Part shown: piece by piece, positions 35,901 through 43,730 of the stretch
Layout of the letters: each line of letters starts with the position of its first letter
How positions within the stretch are numbered: the first letter of the stretch is position 1
NCBI GenBank assembly: GCA_039028895.1
Contig: JBCCHF010000020.1
Coordinates: 1-64,000, forward strand
Origin: JAHDCJ01 sp039028895
GTDB taxonomy: Bacteria; Bacteroidota; Bacteroidia; Chitinophagales; Saprospiraceae
Length of the DNA: 64,000 bases
Reading direction: 5' to 3'
Notes under the pieces: model-generated
What the model was told of the DNA's origin: nothing
Database searches by the model: none
What the model saw: the letters and a program-made list of their open reading frames with translations, nothing else
Program-made: the position numbers and the translations under genes

Positions 35901-36728
35901 ATTTTTCCTGTAGAACCAGCCGTCACGATAATCCCAGGCAGTTCCAAGACCACTCATATCCGGGTCACCGAAAATGTCTCCGACCACTCCATTTTTGTAA
36001 ACTTCAATGGCGTCCCCTCCCTGCATAGTTCCAGCTTGTGGATCTATATAGGTAGCGTCAAAACCAAAATACTGGTTAAATAAAGCACTGTCGCGACCTA
36101 CAATAATACATTGGCCTGCAGTTGCCGCATCTGGTGGGAATATATATTCTTGACCATCGGTACCGCCTCCAAAGTTGGCCACACCAAAGCCATAAATGCT
36201 GAGATCCGGAATGTCATTGATTACGAAGAACTCCAAAGCTCGATAACTCGTAGCTGGTCCGTCAAAGCCGCCTACAAGCATAAGGTCCATCGGTGGCCCA
36301 GGGGTATCATTATCTTCAATCACAATAAAAGTTGTAGAAGCCCCTAAATTACAACCACCACTAACAGATGTTAAGGACAAGGCGAGAGTTTCATCTGGTT
36401 CAATGTCAGGGTCATCAACAATAGGAATGAAAACGTCGAATATTGTTGGGCCGCCTGCCGTAAAGTTGACAGTAAATGGAAATGTAAAACTGATGTCGTC
36501 AGGACTGGCAGTACTACTGCCGCTCATAATGACATCAGCACTACAATCTGCAGGTGAGCTTATGAACACCTGCACCTGTACAGTACCGACATCTTCAGAA
36601 ACCGTTTGTGGAAATCCGAATTCAATAATCTGCGCAGACATTGAAGAATAGATTACCATTAAAATTGAAAACGCTAAAATTTTGGCATAACAAAATCCAT
36701 TGCGGTTCAGGGTAGTTAAACCGATCAT
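29970..36728 (-). CDS. Giant Calx-beta / lamin-tail-like cell-surface protein, T9SS cargo
   Basis: 2252 aa. Signal peptide (to about 32), then by my reading: one Calx-beta module, two lamin-tail-like (LTD) modules, three Calx-beta, one LTD, three Calx-beta, one LTD, one Calx-beta, one LTD, one Calx-beta, two OB-fold-like segments (about 1925-2150, starting VASVNIIDIHGEEADGS) and a T9SS type A domain (from ISPNPAWDF). LTD modules share a W-x-Y-x-x-GW-x-x-R motif (DGWFYRKN, DGWAYRKN). Calx-beta modules end in I.DND-like acidic strings, probably calcium-binding. Eight of nine Calx-beta modules and all five LTD modules carry a cysteine pair. Probably an adhesin or surface-layer protein; paralog of 36911-39658. 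Confidence 0.85.
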   Translation of the reverse strand: MIGLTTLNRNGFCYAKILAFSILMVIYSSMSAQIIEFGFPQTVSEDVGTVQVQVFISSPADCSADVIMSGSSTASPDDISFTFPFTVNFTAGGPTIFDVFIPIVDDPDIEPDETLALSLTSVSGGCNLGASTTFIVIEDNDTPGPPMDLMLVGGFDGPATSYRALEFFVINDIPDLSIYGFGVANFGGGTDGQEYIFPPDAATAGQCIIVGRDSALFNQYFGFDATYIDPQAGTMQGGDAIEVYKNGVVGDIFGDPDMSGLGTAWDYRDGWFYRKNFEVHSINFDVDDWNYSGTNVTDGTTDNATAPVPYPHCTYQPLPPPADLIIAGGFEGFGTSPRALVFYATNDIPSLGVYEIALATNGAPMASSVYTFPAGMSALAGDCIIVANDSTDFNNFFGVDADLFSVSAVGFNGDDVIQLWQGGAPIDVFGELGMDGSGTFWEYTNGWFYRLNTAVLGSLIFDLDDWVFSEPNVVENTNQTNDSLSYPFPLCLYDASDPIPVVNFVETAIDAVEEDALVSLGVTISTFGDCLLDVICNPIEALSGSDYSCTSEPILFGEGQPFLLDFFSADIIDDMVEEMTETFKVELAINDGEGCVLGPDSVAIITIIDDDAPPRISFSDPFNYSVDEDEGIVEVSLEITELSNCSVDVVLGTSSATNGPDFTFTDPTTVTFTELTGQTEMLNIPIIDDLDIESAEVIELLLSVPTGDCELGLANLATVTIMDNDTAVSAGFVDTTHDIIEDDGTLDIPISIQSPATCSLDVALLPGGTATPGLDYTYSGVLVSDFSGGNTQSIISIPITDDMTPEGTETFQLVIQDNGSGCEPGQDSITTVSIIDNDTVPANLMLVGGIDKFSFKMLEFYVLADIPDLSIYGFGIADDGGGSNGVQYTFPSVQANEGQCITITEDSVFFQNYFGNSPDFTSSVLANMDGIDAVELFSMGMRIDVFGDPNISGSMASWNYEDGWFYRKNNISEPSANYMDTEWFVIPSVQFGDSNLESSNAYPMCLFSPANPTPEVSLSSDNYTFYEDNGTVSVNLTISAIADCQVVANLIPGTALLGSDYDTISLNSNIVTFSAANPSASEQFEFIILDDQIPELVENLTIVISSPSPGCDLGEITVANVTIIDNDGPEINLGNSELGEFAPDTLAVSELTGFRDFEVILSESADCSVDVVLVESEAIEDEDYNFNSPETVSFFSGSDITQVIVVPIINDIEMESVELMKFALRNVSPSCFIGSDSLIYVEIIDDDTPNLEINTATTTISVPEDVGSFDFQLTLPFAADCTINIVSSNSSTATEGLDYGSPLQSTVDFTADGPTEQSLTIDILDDSDVEITETIKFALSTDSPGCQIGGITEITVLILDDDQPAITMSDLVISGGMVGPFGDLVFLEFYNSEMIPSLAEFGFGISNDGEGDVGSEYTFPDVMVPEGSCIVVTNDTSEFNDFMINASVDFIFEMPVDHDGNDAIQLFFQSQQIDVYGIINQDGAGTFWDYNQGWFSRISGNGPDGHNFTPDGWEISGPNATEFALNSTELVVPYPLCNYTENLAGLTVANFDAPVVREMDEDDGTFFGRINFSEPVDQDGTIELSIDPESTATEGEDFIFPEPIEVDFEMGDESVTFEFPVLNDLDDEPDEQLTLLFEMFSDFQSSTLPVAGPLNALQIRINDDDQPAGPSGLLISGVVDGPLSGGTKAIELYALTDIPDLSHYGIGSANNGDGTDGEEFTFPAISVAAGECIYVTNNLSNFSAFFGFEADFEDGAANVNGDDAIELFFNDSVVDVFGEIFVDGTGEPWEYLDGWAYRKNGTGPDGSTFTNDNWIFSGVNILDNETMNSTALVPFPTCLYSPVPADGPEITFTMVSQTVDEAVGSIDVEVMITETANCSVDLAVGFTSSATEGMDFSFTSPTTISFTDGGPTTMMVNVPIIDDSDVEGLEFIAFVLQNPTGSGGCDIGAIPGSTVLIEDNDVASVNIIDIHGEEADGSASSDGDMVQISGVVHCIDFDSNEGYDFYIHDGTAGINVFEFSDVDAYQAMEGDEITITGEVDQFRGLTEIRPETIQLISTGNPLVPNTVVTVLDESTESVPVTINAVSLLDPNQWTTGMGGFGFIVDVTDGSNMFEVFIDSDVELYNLPFPNSAFNLSGIGSQRTDDTSPPFDSGYRIIPCSLDDLDLIISIETPSWSERIEISPNPAWDFLDVNLNDADLDIISIFNLYGQKLDAVINPANNERFNLAMYSSGIYFIHFQNEEGAYSIKFVKE

Positions 36729-36859
36729 AATTGGGATTTTTAATGATTATGTAAAAACGGATGGTTGAAGAGGCTTTAAAAATAGCAAAAAATGAAGATC
36801 TGGAATATCTGGCAGCCTGAAAAATTGATTGGAATGCCTGAACAGTCGGCCACAAAACA

Positions 36860-36889
36860 AAAAAGGCGGTCAATCGTGACCGCCTTTTT
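36860..36889 (-). terminator. Rho-independent terminator of the 915-aa gene
   Basis: Perfect 13-bp arms: GGCGGTCA / TGACCGCC (36865-36872, 36877-36884) plus five A/T pairs, 4-base loop ATCG and T tail. Lies 22 bases after the stop of the 915-aa gene on the minus strand, so the 2252-aa gene needs its own promoter. Confidence 0.9.
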
Positions 36890-36910
36890 CTAAGAAAAAT
36901 TTTAAAATTC

Positions 36911-39658
36911 TTACTGCTTCACAAACTGTTGAGTATAAGTCCCTTCAGTATTTTGGAAAGTAATCAAGTAAACACCTGAAGGTAATGCAGAGGTTGCATA
37001 GCGTTCTACAGTTTCAGGATTGACATCGACCATAATCTGGCGTCCGAGTACATCCGTAATCCTGATAACATTGAGTTCAACCCCAGGTGTACGGACATCG
37101 AGATAATTGGTAACCGGATTTGGAAAAACCTCAATCTGCTCACTCCATTCAGGTGCCTCAATGCTCACTACAGGTGTAATATCAGCATTAGAGCAAGGCT
37201 GGATACGATAACCGTCAGTAAATGGTGGCGCTGTAGACTCTGTACGTTGACTGCCAATACCTGATATATTGAAATTACCCATTGGTGCCGGAGCATTGTA
37301 TAGTTCACTGTCAGAATCAATGAAAACTTCGAACTGATCCGAACTTCCATTTTCAACGAATACGATGAATCCAAACCCACCAGCTCCTGTGGTCCAGGCT
37401 GCTTCATCAACTAATGAAACATTCTGTAAGGTGACTGGGATAGATTCTGTTGACTCGTCAAGCGCAGTAACCACAACTGGAGGCGTTAGTGCATTACCTG
37501 TTGAGTTAAGCACAATCTCGTCAGGTATGATCTCGGTTAATCCCCTGAATTGATCGATTACACCAGTAACCGTAATATTGTCACCTTCTGTAACAACATA
37601 ACTGTCTACATCACTGAAAGAGAAAACATTAATTCCGCCTGTCTCATCAAGAATATGGAAACTGTAACCTTCATTTCCGTCAAAATCGATGCAGTGAACA
37701 ACACCAGTGAGCTGAACAAGTGATCCGTCAGACAATGCGTTACCATCCATATCTTCTCCATGCACATCAACGATGTTTACAACCGCAACATCATTATCTT
37801 CAACTGTAATGGTAAACTGATCCGGAGAACCGATTTCACAAGTTGCGCCACCTGAAGGATTTTGAAGTACAAAGATTATGGCTTCTTCACCTTCAACATC
37901 ACTATCGTCAACAAGTGGAATATTTACAGTCATTGAAGTCGGACCACCACTCGTGAATGAAACAGTAGTTGGAGAGGTGAAAGTAAAGTCATCACCCAAT
38001 GTGGCAGAACTACCAATACCTACCGCAATATCAATATTGCAATCAGCAGCAGATGAGATATTAATGGTAATATCAACCGAACCATCACCTTCATTCACAG
38101 AAGCAGCAGCAGTAGCAAATGAGAACTGAGGCTCTGCCGGTGCAATTGGAGAATACGAACATGTCGGGAATGGAACGTCAGCGGTACTATTTGAAGTTTC
38201 GTTATCCATTGCATTTACACCACTAAATGACCAGTTGCCAATGACAAATGTCGAACCATCAGGACCGGTACCACTATTCCGGTAAGTCCAACCATCAAGG
38301 TATTCCCATGCGGTACCTGTTCCATCCTGATATGGTTCTCCGAAAATATCGACTACAACTCCGTTTTGGTACAATTCGATAGCATCGTCACCATTGACAT
38401 TGGCTGCTACGTTTTCAAAATCAGCAGCAAAGCCCATAAAGGCGAGGAAGTTATCTTCATCGTTGGTGATATAAACACAGTTGCCAGAATCCAATGGCAT
38501 CACAGGAAGCGTGAATTCTTCTCCATCGGAGCCGTCACCATTATTAGCAGACCCGATGCCGTATTGACTCAGATCACTAATGTCGCCGTATGCATACAAT
38601 TCGATACCTTTTGTACCACCAGAAAGTGGGCCGTCTAATACACCAGAGATTAGCAATTTTTGAGCCTCAGGAGGTGTATCGTTATCCTCTATAATAATTG
38701 TTGTTGAATCAGAAGTACCAATGCCACAACTACCTGTAATATTTGTAAGTTTCAACACGATTGCTTCATCCATCTCTTCCATCATATCGTCAACGATAGG
38801 GATCATAAGATTTTGGACAACGGTTGTTGTCATGCTGGTTGCATTAAAGTTCAGCGTTACAGGTAAGCTTAAAGAAAAATCAGAAGCATCTGCAGTGCTA
38901 CTACCATCAAGAATAACGTCTACACTACAGGTATTTTCTCCGATACTCAGCTCAACTGGCACCTGGAGCGTACCTCCATCTTCAGTGATCAGATAGTTTG
39001 CTGAGGAAAAACTGAAATCGCCAGTACCCGTTAGTGAATAGCTTCCTAAAGGGAATGGTGTCATAGCTGAAGCGTTAGTAGATTCGCCATCTATTGCATT
39101 TGGACCGCTGTAATTCCAATTGTTTACAAAAAAATCTGTCCCATCCGGACCAGTTCCATTTTTGCGGTAAGCCCATCCGTCGAGGTATTCCCAGAGGGTG
39201 CCGGTACCGTCGTTCATCAGGTCACCAAACCTGTCTATTACGTTACCATTGAAGTAAAGTTCAATAGCATCATCACCATTATTATTTGGAATGAAGCTAT
39301 CGTTGAAATTTGGCTCAAAGCCAAAGAAGGCATTAAACTGCATACTATCAGTCGCCAGGTAAACAAATTCACCAGCACTTACTGAAACTGCTGGAAACGT
39401 GTATTCCTGACCATTACTGCCTCCTCCGTTAATCGCCTTACCCATCCCATAGACGGATAAGTCAGCGATATTGGCTGTAGCATAAAACTCAATGGCTTTA
39501 GGCGTACCACTACTTAACGGACCATCAAATAGTCCTGTGATTCTTAAATCCTGTGCTTTTAAGCCCATTGGCATGGAAAGCAAAGCAGCGATAAAAGTGA
39601 ACGAAATGAATTTTGAGAAAAGCGATGAGGGGGAATTCGAAGTAAATGATCCTGTCAT
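36911..39658 (-). CDS. Calx-beta / lamin-tail-like cell-surface protein, T9SS cargo
   Basis: 915 aa. Signal peptide (cleavage after about residue 36, LKAQ), LTD module 1 (about 37-205), Calx-beta 1 (about 212-325), LTD 2 (about 335-500), Calx-beta 2 (about 507-620), two OB-fold-like segments (about 622-830) and a T9SS type A domain (from VFPNPVTNYLDV to FVKQ). The last ~580 residues align module by module with the end of the 2252-aa protein, so the two are paralogs by tandem duplication and expansion. LTD 1 lacks both cysteines that LTD 2 has. Surface-exposed; ligand unknown. Confidence 0.85.
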   Translation of the reverse strand: MTGSFTSNSPSSLFSKFISFTFIAALLSMPMGLKAQDLRITGLFDGPLSSGTPKAIEFYATANIADLSVYGMGKAINGGGSNGQEYTFPAVSVSAGEFVYLATDSMQFNAFFGFEPNFNDSFIPNNNGDDAIELYFNGNVIDRFGDLMNDGTGTLWEYLDGWAYRKNGTGPDGTDFFVNNWNYSGPNAIDGESTNASAMTPFPLGSYSLTGTGDFSFSSANYLITEDGGTLQVPVELSIGENTCSVDVILDGSSTADASDFSLSLPVTLNFNATSMTTTVVQNLMIPIVDDMMEEMDEAIVLKLTNITGSCGIGTSDSTTIIIEDNDTPPEAQKLLISGVLDGPLSGGTKGIELYAYGDISDLSQYGIGSANNGDGSDGEEFTLPVMPLDSGNCVYITNDEDNFLAFMGFAADFENVAANVNGDDAIELYQNGVVVDIFGEPYQDGTGTAWEYLDGWTYRNSGTGPDGSTFVIGNWSFSGVNAMDNETSNSTADVPFPTCSYSPIAPAEPQFSFATAAASVNEGDGSVDITINISSAADCNIDIAVGIGSSATLGDDFTFTSPTTVSFTSGGPTSMTVNIPLVDDSDVEGEEAIIFVLQNPSGGATCEIGSPDQFTITVEDNDVAVVNIVDVHGEDMDGNALSDGSLVQLTGVVHCIDFDGNEGYSFHILDETGGINVFSFSDVDSYVVTEGDNITVTGVIDQFRGLTEIIPDEIVLNSTGNALTPPVVVTALDESTESIPVTLQNVSLVDEAAWTTGAGGFGFIVFVENGSSDQFEVFIDSDSELYNAPAPMGNFNISGIGSQRTESTAPPFTDGYRIQPCSNADITPVVSIEAPEWSEQIEVFPNPVTNYLDVRTPGVELNVIRITDVLGRQIMVDVNPETVERYATSALPSGVYLITFQNTEGTYTQQFVKQ

Positions 39659-39693
39659 ACTTTGTTTTTTAAGGTAAACAATAAAACGAGCCT

Positions 39694-39701
39694 CAAAGGT
39701 A
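39694..39701 (-). promoter_or_regulatory. -7 element TACCTTTG for the 915-aa cargo gene
   Basis: Perfect TAnnTTTG on the minus strand, 35 bases upstream of the ATG at 39658. Confidence 0.45.
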
Positions 39702-39751
39702 CGGAAAACCTACAAGATTCACCTTAAGGGATCGTTAAGAATAAGTGAAAT

Positions 39752-40723
39752 TCAGAGTTTACCAAGTGCTTTATAACCTTCTATAGCTTTGGCCAGGGAA
39801 GCTTTCAAATCAAACTTTGGTGTCCATCCTAATTCATCTGTCAATTTTTGGCTTGAACATACAAAGGCTTTACCAGTCATCTGCCGATATTGCTTGTAAT
39901 CCAATTGGTTTTTAAAAGGCAGTATGCTGTAGATTGCGGTTGCCAGAATCATAAAAAAGAACAGCAAAAATTGTGGAATTAGAATCAGCCATACCTCTCG
40001 TGAAAATGCATTAGCTAATTGTCGCCAAAGTTCAGGGAGAGTAATTTCCTCCGGATGGGCTATAAAATAAGTTTGGTGTAAATCTCCTTCAATGGTCATC
40101 ATTTTGATCAGGGCATCTACTACATCATCAACATCTACAAAACTTAATTGCTGGTCGATACCGGCCACCTTTATTCCCAAGCCTTTCTTTGCCATTTTAA
40201 ACAAGGTATAGGTATTCTCATCTCCTGGCCCCAATACAATTGCCGGTCGAAAGGAAGTCGAAGGTATTTCCTGGGCCTGTAACCATTCTTCCGCTGCCTT
40301 TTTTGCTTCCCCGTAAGGATCACGTGGATTCAGGGGATCAGACTCTATATGCGGTACCTCGCCATTTGAAGGCCCTGCAGCAGCAAGCGAAGAAGCAAAA
40401 AGAAAGCGTTTGAGTTGCCAATCCTGATTTTGAAGACAGGTTACCAGGTCTTTAACGCCTTCAAAGTTGATCTCAAAATACCCCACCCTGTTTTTCGCGA
40501 ATATGGCTCCAGCCAGGTGAATTACATAATCGAATTTGGGTAAAACGAGGTTATGATCTTTGAAAAGAGACAGGTCGCCATTAAGAAAAGTGACGCCTTT
40601 CGGCAGGAGGTTTCTTTTTTTCGGAGACCTTAGTAAAACAGTAAGGTCATGGCCTTCAGCGACTAGTCGTTTGCAGAGATGTTGGCCGATAAAGCCTGTT
40701 GCGCCTGTTATGAAGATTCGCAT
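39752..40723 (-). CDS. NAD-dependent epimerase/dehydratase family protein (extended SDR)
   Basis: 323 aa. Nucleotide-binding ITGATGFIGQHL at the N-terminus, catalytic YGEAKK (Tyr-x-x-x-Lys) at about residues 136-141, and SSLAAAGPS supplying the conserved Ser. A hydrophobic segment (about 246-268, LILIPQFLLFFFMILATAIY) suggests membrane association, as in the 3-beta-hydroxysteroid dehydrogenase-like branch of the family. Substrate unknown. It lies 142 bases downstream of leuS on the same strand, with the inverted 8-mer repeat array between. Confidence 0.85.
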   Translation of the reverse strand: MRIFITGATGFIGQHLCKRLVAEGHDLTVLLRSPKKRNLLPKGVTFLNGDLSLFKDHNLVLPKFDYVIHLAGAIFAKNRVGYFEINFEGVKDLVTCLQNQDWQLKRFLFASSLAAAGPSNGEVPHIESDPLNPRDPYGEAKKAAEEWLQAQEIPSTSFRPAIVLGPGDENTYTLFKMAKKGLGIKVAGIDQQLSFVDVDDVVDALIKMMTIEGDLHQTYFIAHPEEITLPELWRQLANAFSREVWLILIPQFLLFFFMILATAIYSILPFKNQLDYKQYRQMTGKAFVCSSQKLTDELGWTPKFDLKASLAKAIEGYKALGKL

Positions 40724-40746
40724 GGTGTAAAGTAGATTTTGTTACA

Positions 40747-40852
40747 CGCTGAAGCGCAGAGATGCAGAGATTTATGCTATTTGGTTGAGAAGATTCCAGT
40801 AACTTAAATTTTCTCAAACAAAAATATTGCTCTGCGCCTCCGCGACTTTGCG
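40747..40852. repeat. Inverted array of 8-bp CGCAGAG-like units
   Basis: Left arm 40747-40770 holds three 8-bp units on the plus strand (CGCTGAAG, CGCAGAGA, TGCAGAGA). Right arm 40829-40852 holds three units on the minus strand (CGCAAAGT, CGCGGAGG, CGCAGAGC). The arms face each other across 58 AT-rich bases in the gap between leuS and the epimerase gene. The units resemble a dispersed intergenic repeat that I recall from other bacterial genomes. Confidence 0.7.
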
Positions 40853-40865
40853 TGAAAAAAATAAA

Positions 40866-43730
40866 CTAGCCAACTACAATGTTGACCATTCGCTTAGGCA
40901 CGATAATCACTTTCCTGATCGTCTTACCGTCTATCCACTTCTGAATGGCTTCTAACTCGAGTGATGCTTTTTCCATATCTTCTTTTGATGTATCGACTGC
41001 GAAATCTGCTGTAGCGCGTTTCTTGCCATTAATACAAATCGGATAGGTAATCGAGTCTTCTTTCAAGTAGCTTTCATCAGCGACTGGGAAATCAGCGGTC
41101 GTTACTGATGCTTCCTGACCCAAGACCTGCCACAACTCTTCCGCCAAATGTGGAGCAAAAGGAGACAACATCCTGGTTAATGGATCAAGAATCTCTCTTT
41201 TATGGCTATTCAACTTTTTCAAATCGTTAACACAAACCATAAAAGCACTCACACAGGTGTTAAAGGCCAATCGCTCAATATCAGTTGAAATTTTCTTTAT
41301 GGCGGTATGCAATACTTTAAACTCCTCCTTAGTGGGTGCTTCGTCTGAAACCGCTAATTCACCATCTGCATAAAACAAACTCCACAATTTTCTCAAAAAC
41401 TTGGAGACCCCTTCAATACCTTTGGTATCCCATGGCTTTGCTTGCTCTAATGGTCCCAGGAACATTTCATACATCCGGAAGCAATCCGCTCCATAATTAT
41501 TGACGATATCATCTGGATTAACCACATTGAAATAACGCTTTGACATTTTGCCTACTTCCGAATCGGTAAACATATGCAAGTCATTGGCCGTGCCATGGGA
41601 CTTATATTCTCCTTTTTGATAAACACCTCCTGAGCATTCGAAGATGGCATTCTTGTATTCTGGTCGCCATTCGATGAATCGCTTTATGCTTGAAATATCC
41701 ATATAGGAATCAGGCGTTCCGTAAGCGTTTACAAAATCAACGTAAACAGGAATCTTGGCTATTTTATCCAAAATGTTCAATTCCGCGGCATGACGAGCAC
41801 AAATGAAATGGCTGAAACCATCAGTTTTTTCCTTTTTCAAGTACATATGCTCGATAACCCCCTGGATCATACCTTGGTTAACCAACTTCTTGAATGGCTC
41901 ATCAGTCGGCACCAAGCCAATATCGAATAAAAACTTATGCCAGGTCCGTGAATACATCAAATGACCGACTGCATGCTCTGCCCCGCCGATGTACAAGTCT
42001 ACGGACTCCCAATAATCCATGGCTTCTTTACTGGCAAAGGCTTCATCATTATTCGGATCCATATAGCGCATGAAATACCAACTGGAACCGGCAAAACCGG
42101 GCATTGTATCCGCTTCCAAACGATAACCCTCATAAGAATGGATCCACTCCTTGTTTCTTGCTAATGGTGCTTCTGTTGAGTTTCCTGGTTCGAAGTCTTC
42201 CATTTCTGGTAACTCCAATGGCAATTCATTATCGGGTAATCTTGAGTCAACACCATCTGCATCGTATTTGATTGGAACAGGTTCGCCCCAATATCGCTGA
42301 CGACTGTAGTTGGCATCGCGCAATTTGTAATTGATCTTCCTTTCACCAATGCCTTTTCTTTCTATCTCCTCTAAAGTAGCTTCAATCGCGTCTTTTACTT
42401 CCATTCCATTAAGGAAGCCCGAGTTGATCATTTTGCCTACTTTATCTTCTGGTCCTGCATCCGGATACATGGTTTGATCCACAACAGGAATGATATTCAA
42501 TCCAAAATGCTCTGCAAATTTCTTATCACGCAAATCACCATCAGGCACAGCCATAATAGCTCCGGTACCATAGCCCGCCAACACATATTCTGAAATCCAG
42601 ATCGGGATATTCTCTTCTGTCATCGGATTTACGGCATAGGCACCCGTAAATGCACCGGTAACATTCTTCACCTCTGAGATACGATCCAACTCGGAACGCG
42701 AATTCACATATTCCAAATAGTCATCTATGGCCTGCTTTTGATCATTGGTAGTAATTTTGGCTACCAGTTCATGCTCAGGCGCCAAAACCATAAAAGTTGC
42801 GCCGAACACAGTGTCAGGCCTTGTGGTGAACACTTTGATTTTGTCACCATGACCATCAATATCAAAAACCATATGACCACCCTCTGATCTGCCGATCCAG
42901 TTGGTTTGTTGTGCCCTTAACGCATCAGGCCAGTCAACATTATTCAGTCCTGACAATAATCTTTCTGCGTAAGCAGTAGTTCGCATTGACCATTGGATAA
43001 TCGGCTTTTGAACGACAGGATGGCCTCCCCTTTCGGAAACACCGTCTTTAACTTCATCATTGGCCAAAACAGTACCTAATGCCTCACACCAGTTCACCAT
43101 ACTTTCTTTCCGGTAAACCAATCGGTAGTTCATCAGGATATCAGCTCTTTCTCTTGGTGACATTTTCTGCCAGGCTTCTGCTGTGAAGCTCACATCTTCG
43201 GATGTTGCCGCATTTACGCCAGCAGTACCATTCCCTTCAAACTTGACAATCAAATCTGAGATAGGCATTGCCTTATCAGCATCATTATCATAATAATGCT
43301 CATAAAGTTTCAGGAATATCCATTGGGTCCACTTATAATAATTCGGATCGGAGGTATTTACTTGTCTTGACCAATCGAAGCTGAAACCAAGATTATCCAT
43401 TTGGGAGCGGAACATCTTGATATTCTGATTCGTCGATACTGCCGGGTGGACACCCATGGTCACCGCATATTGTTCTGCCGGAAGACCAAAGGCGTCATAG
43501 CCCATTGGGTGCAAGACGTTAAAACCTTTCATTCGCTTAAAACGGGCGAAAATGTCAGAGGCAATATAACCTAAAGGGTGTCCGACATGCAAGCCCGCTC
43601 CTGAAGGATACGGAAACATGTCCAAAACATAGTATTTGGGTTTACTGGTATCATTATAAACTTTGTAGACAGCATTTTCGTCCCAATATTTTTTCCACTT
43701 CTTCTCAATAGAACGTGGTGAATAGTCCAT
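40866..43730 (-). CDS. leuS: Leucyl-tRNA synthetase
   Basis: 954 aa, longer than E. coli LeuS (860 aa). The HIGH-type motif is HVGH (residues 48-51); the CP1 editing domain is present (TRPDTVFGATFMVLAPEHE); the second signature is KMSKR at about residue 727. A ~100-residue insertion between GMIQG and KMSKR (containing FEWRPEYKNA-like sequence IEWRPEYKNA) is, as I recall, typical of Bacteroidota LeuS. The C-terminal anticodon-binding and LeuS-specific domains end at VVG. Charges tRNA-Leu. Monocistronic or with the epimerase gene downstream. Confidence 0.96.
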   Translation of the reverse strand: MDYSPRSIEKKWKKYWDENAVYKVYNDTSKPKYYVLDMFPYPSGAGLHVGHPLGYIASDIFARFKRMKGFNVLHPMGYDAFGLPAEQYAVTMGVHPAVSTNQNIKMFRSQMDNLGFSFDWSRQVNTSDPNYYKWTQWIFLKLYEHYYDNDADKAMPISDLIVKFEGNGTAGVNAATSEDVSFTAEAWQKMSPRERADILMNYRLVYRKESMVNWCEALGTVLANDEVKDGVSERGGHPVVQKPIIQWSMRTTAYAERLLSGLNNVDWPDALRAQQTNWIGRSEGGHMVFDIDGHGDKIKVFTTRPDTVFGATFMVLAPEHELVAKITTNDQKQAIDDYLEYVNSRSELDRISEVKNVTGAFTGAYAVNPMTEENIPIWISEYVLAGYGTGAIMAVPDGDLRDKKFAEHFGLNIIPVVDQTMYPDAGPEDKVGKMINSGFLNGMEVKDAIEATLEEIERKGIGERKINYKLRDANYSRQRYWGEPVPIKYDADGVDSRLPDNELPLELPEMEDFEPGNSTEAPLARNKEWIHSYEGYRLEADTMPGFAGSSWYFMRYMDPNNDEAFASKEAMDYWESVDLYIGGAEHAVGHLMYSRTWHKFLFDIGLVPTDEPFKKLVNQGMIQGVIEHMYLKKEKTDGFSHFICARHAAELNILDKIAKIPVYVDFVNAYGTPDSYMDISSIKRFIEWRPEYKNAIFECSGGVYQKGEYKSHGTANDLHMFTDSEVGKMSKRYFNVVNPDDIVNNYGADCFRMYEMFLGPLEQAKPWDTKGIEGVSKFLRKLWSLFYADGELAVSDEAPTKEEFKVLHTAIKKISTDIERLAFNTCVSAFMVCVNDLKKLNSHKREILDPLTRMLSPFAPHLAEELWQVLGQEASVTTADFPVADESYLKEDSITYPICINGKKRATADFAVDTSKEDMEKASLELEAIQKWIDGKTIRKVIIVPKRMVNIVVG

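Noticed and set aside
29315..36651. Many plus-strand frames of 60-132 codons opposite the lamin-tail/Calx-beta genes
   Set aside because: They recur at equivalent places in each module because the modules are repeats, which gives Ser/Thr/Ile-rich antisense frames; not genes.
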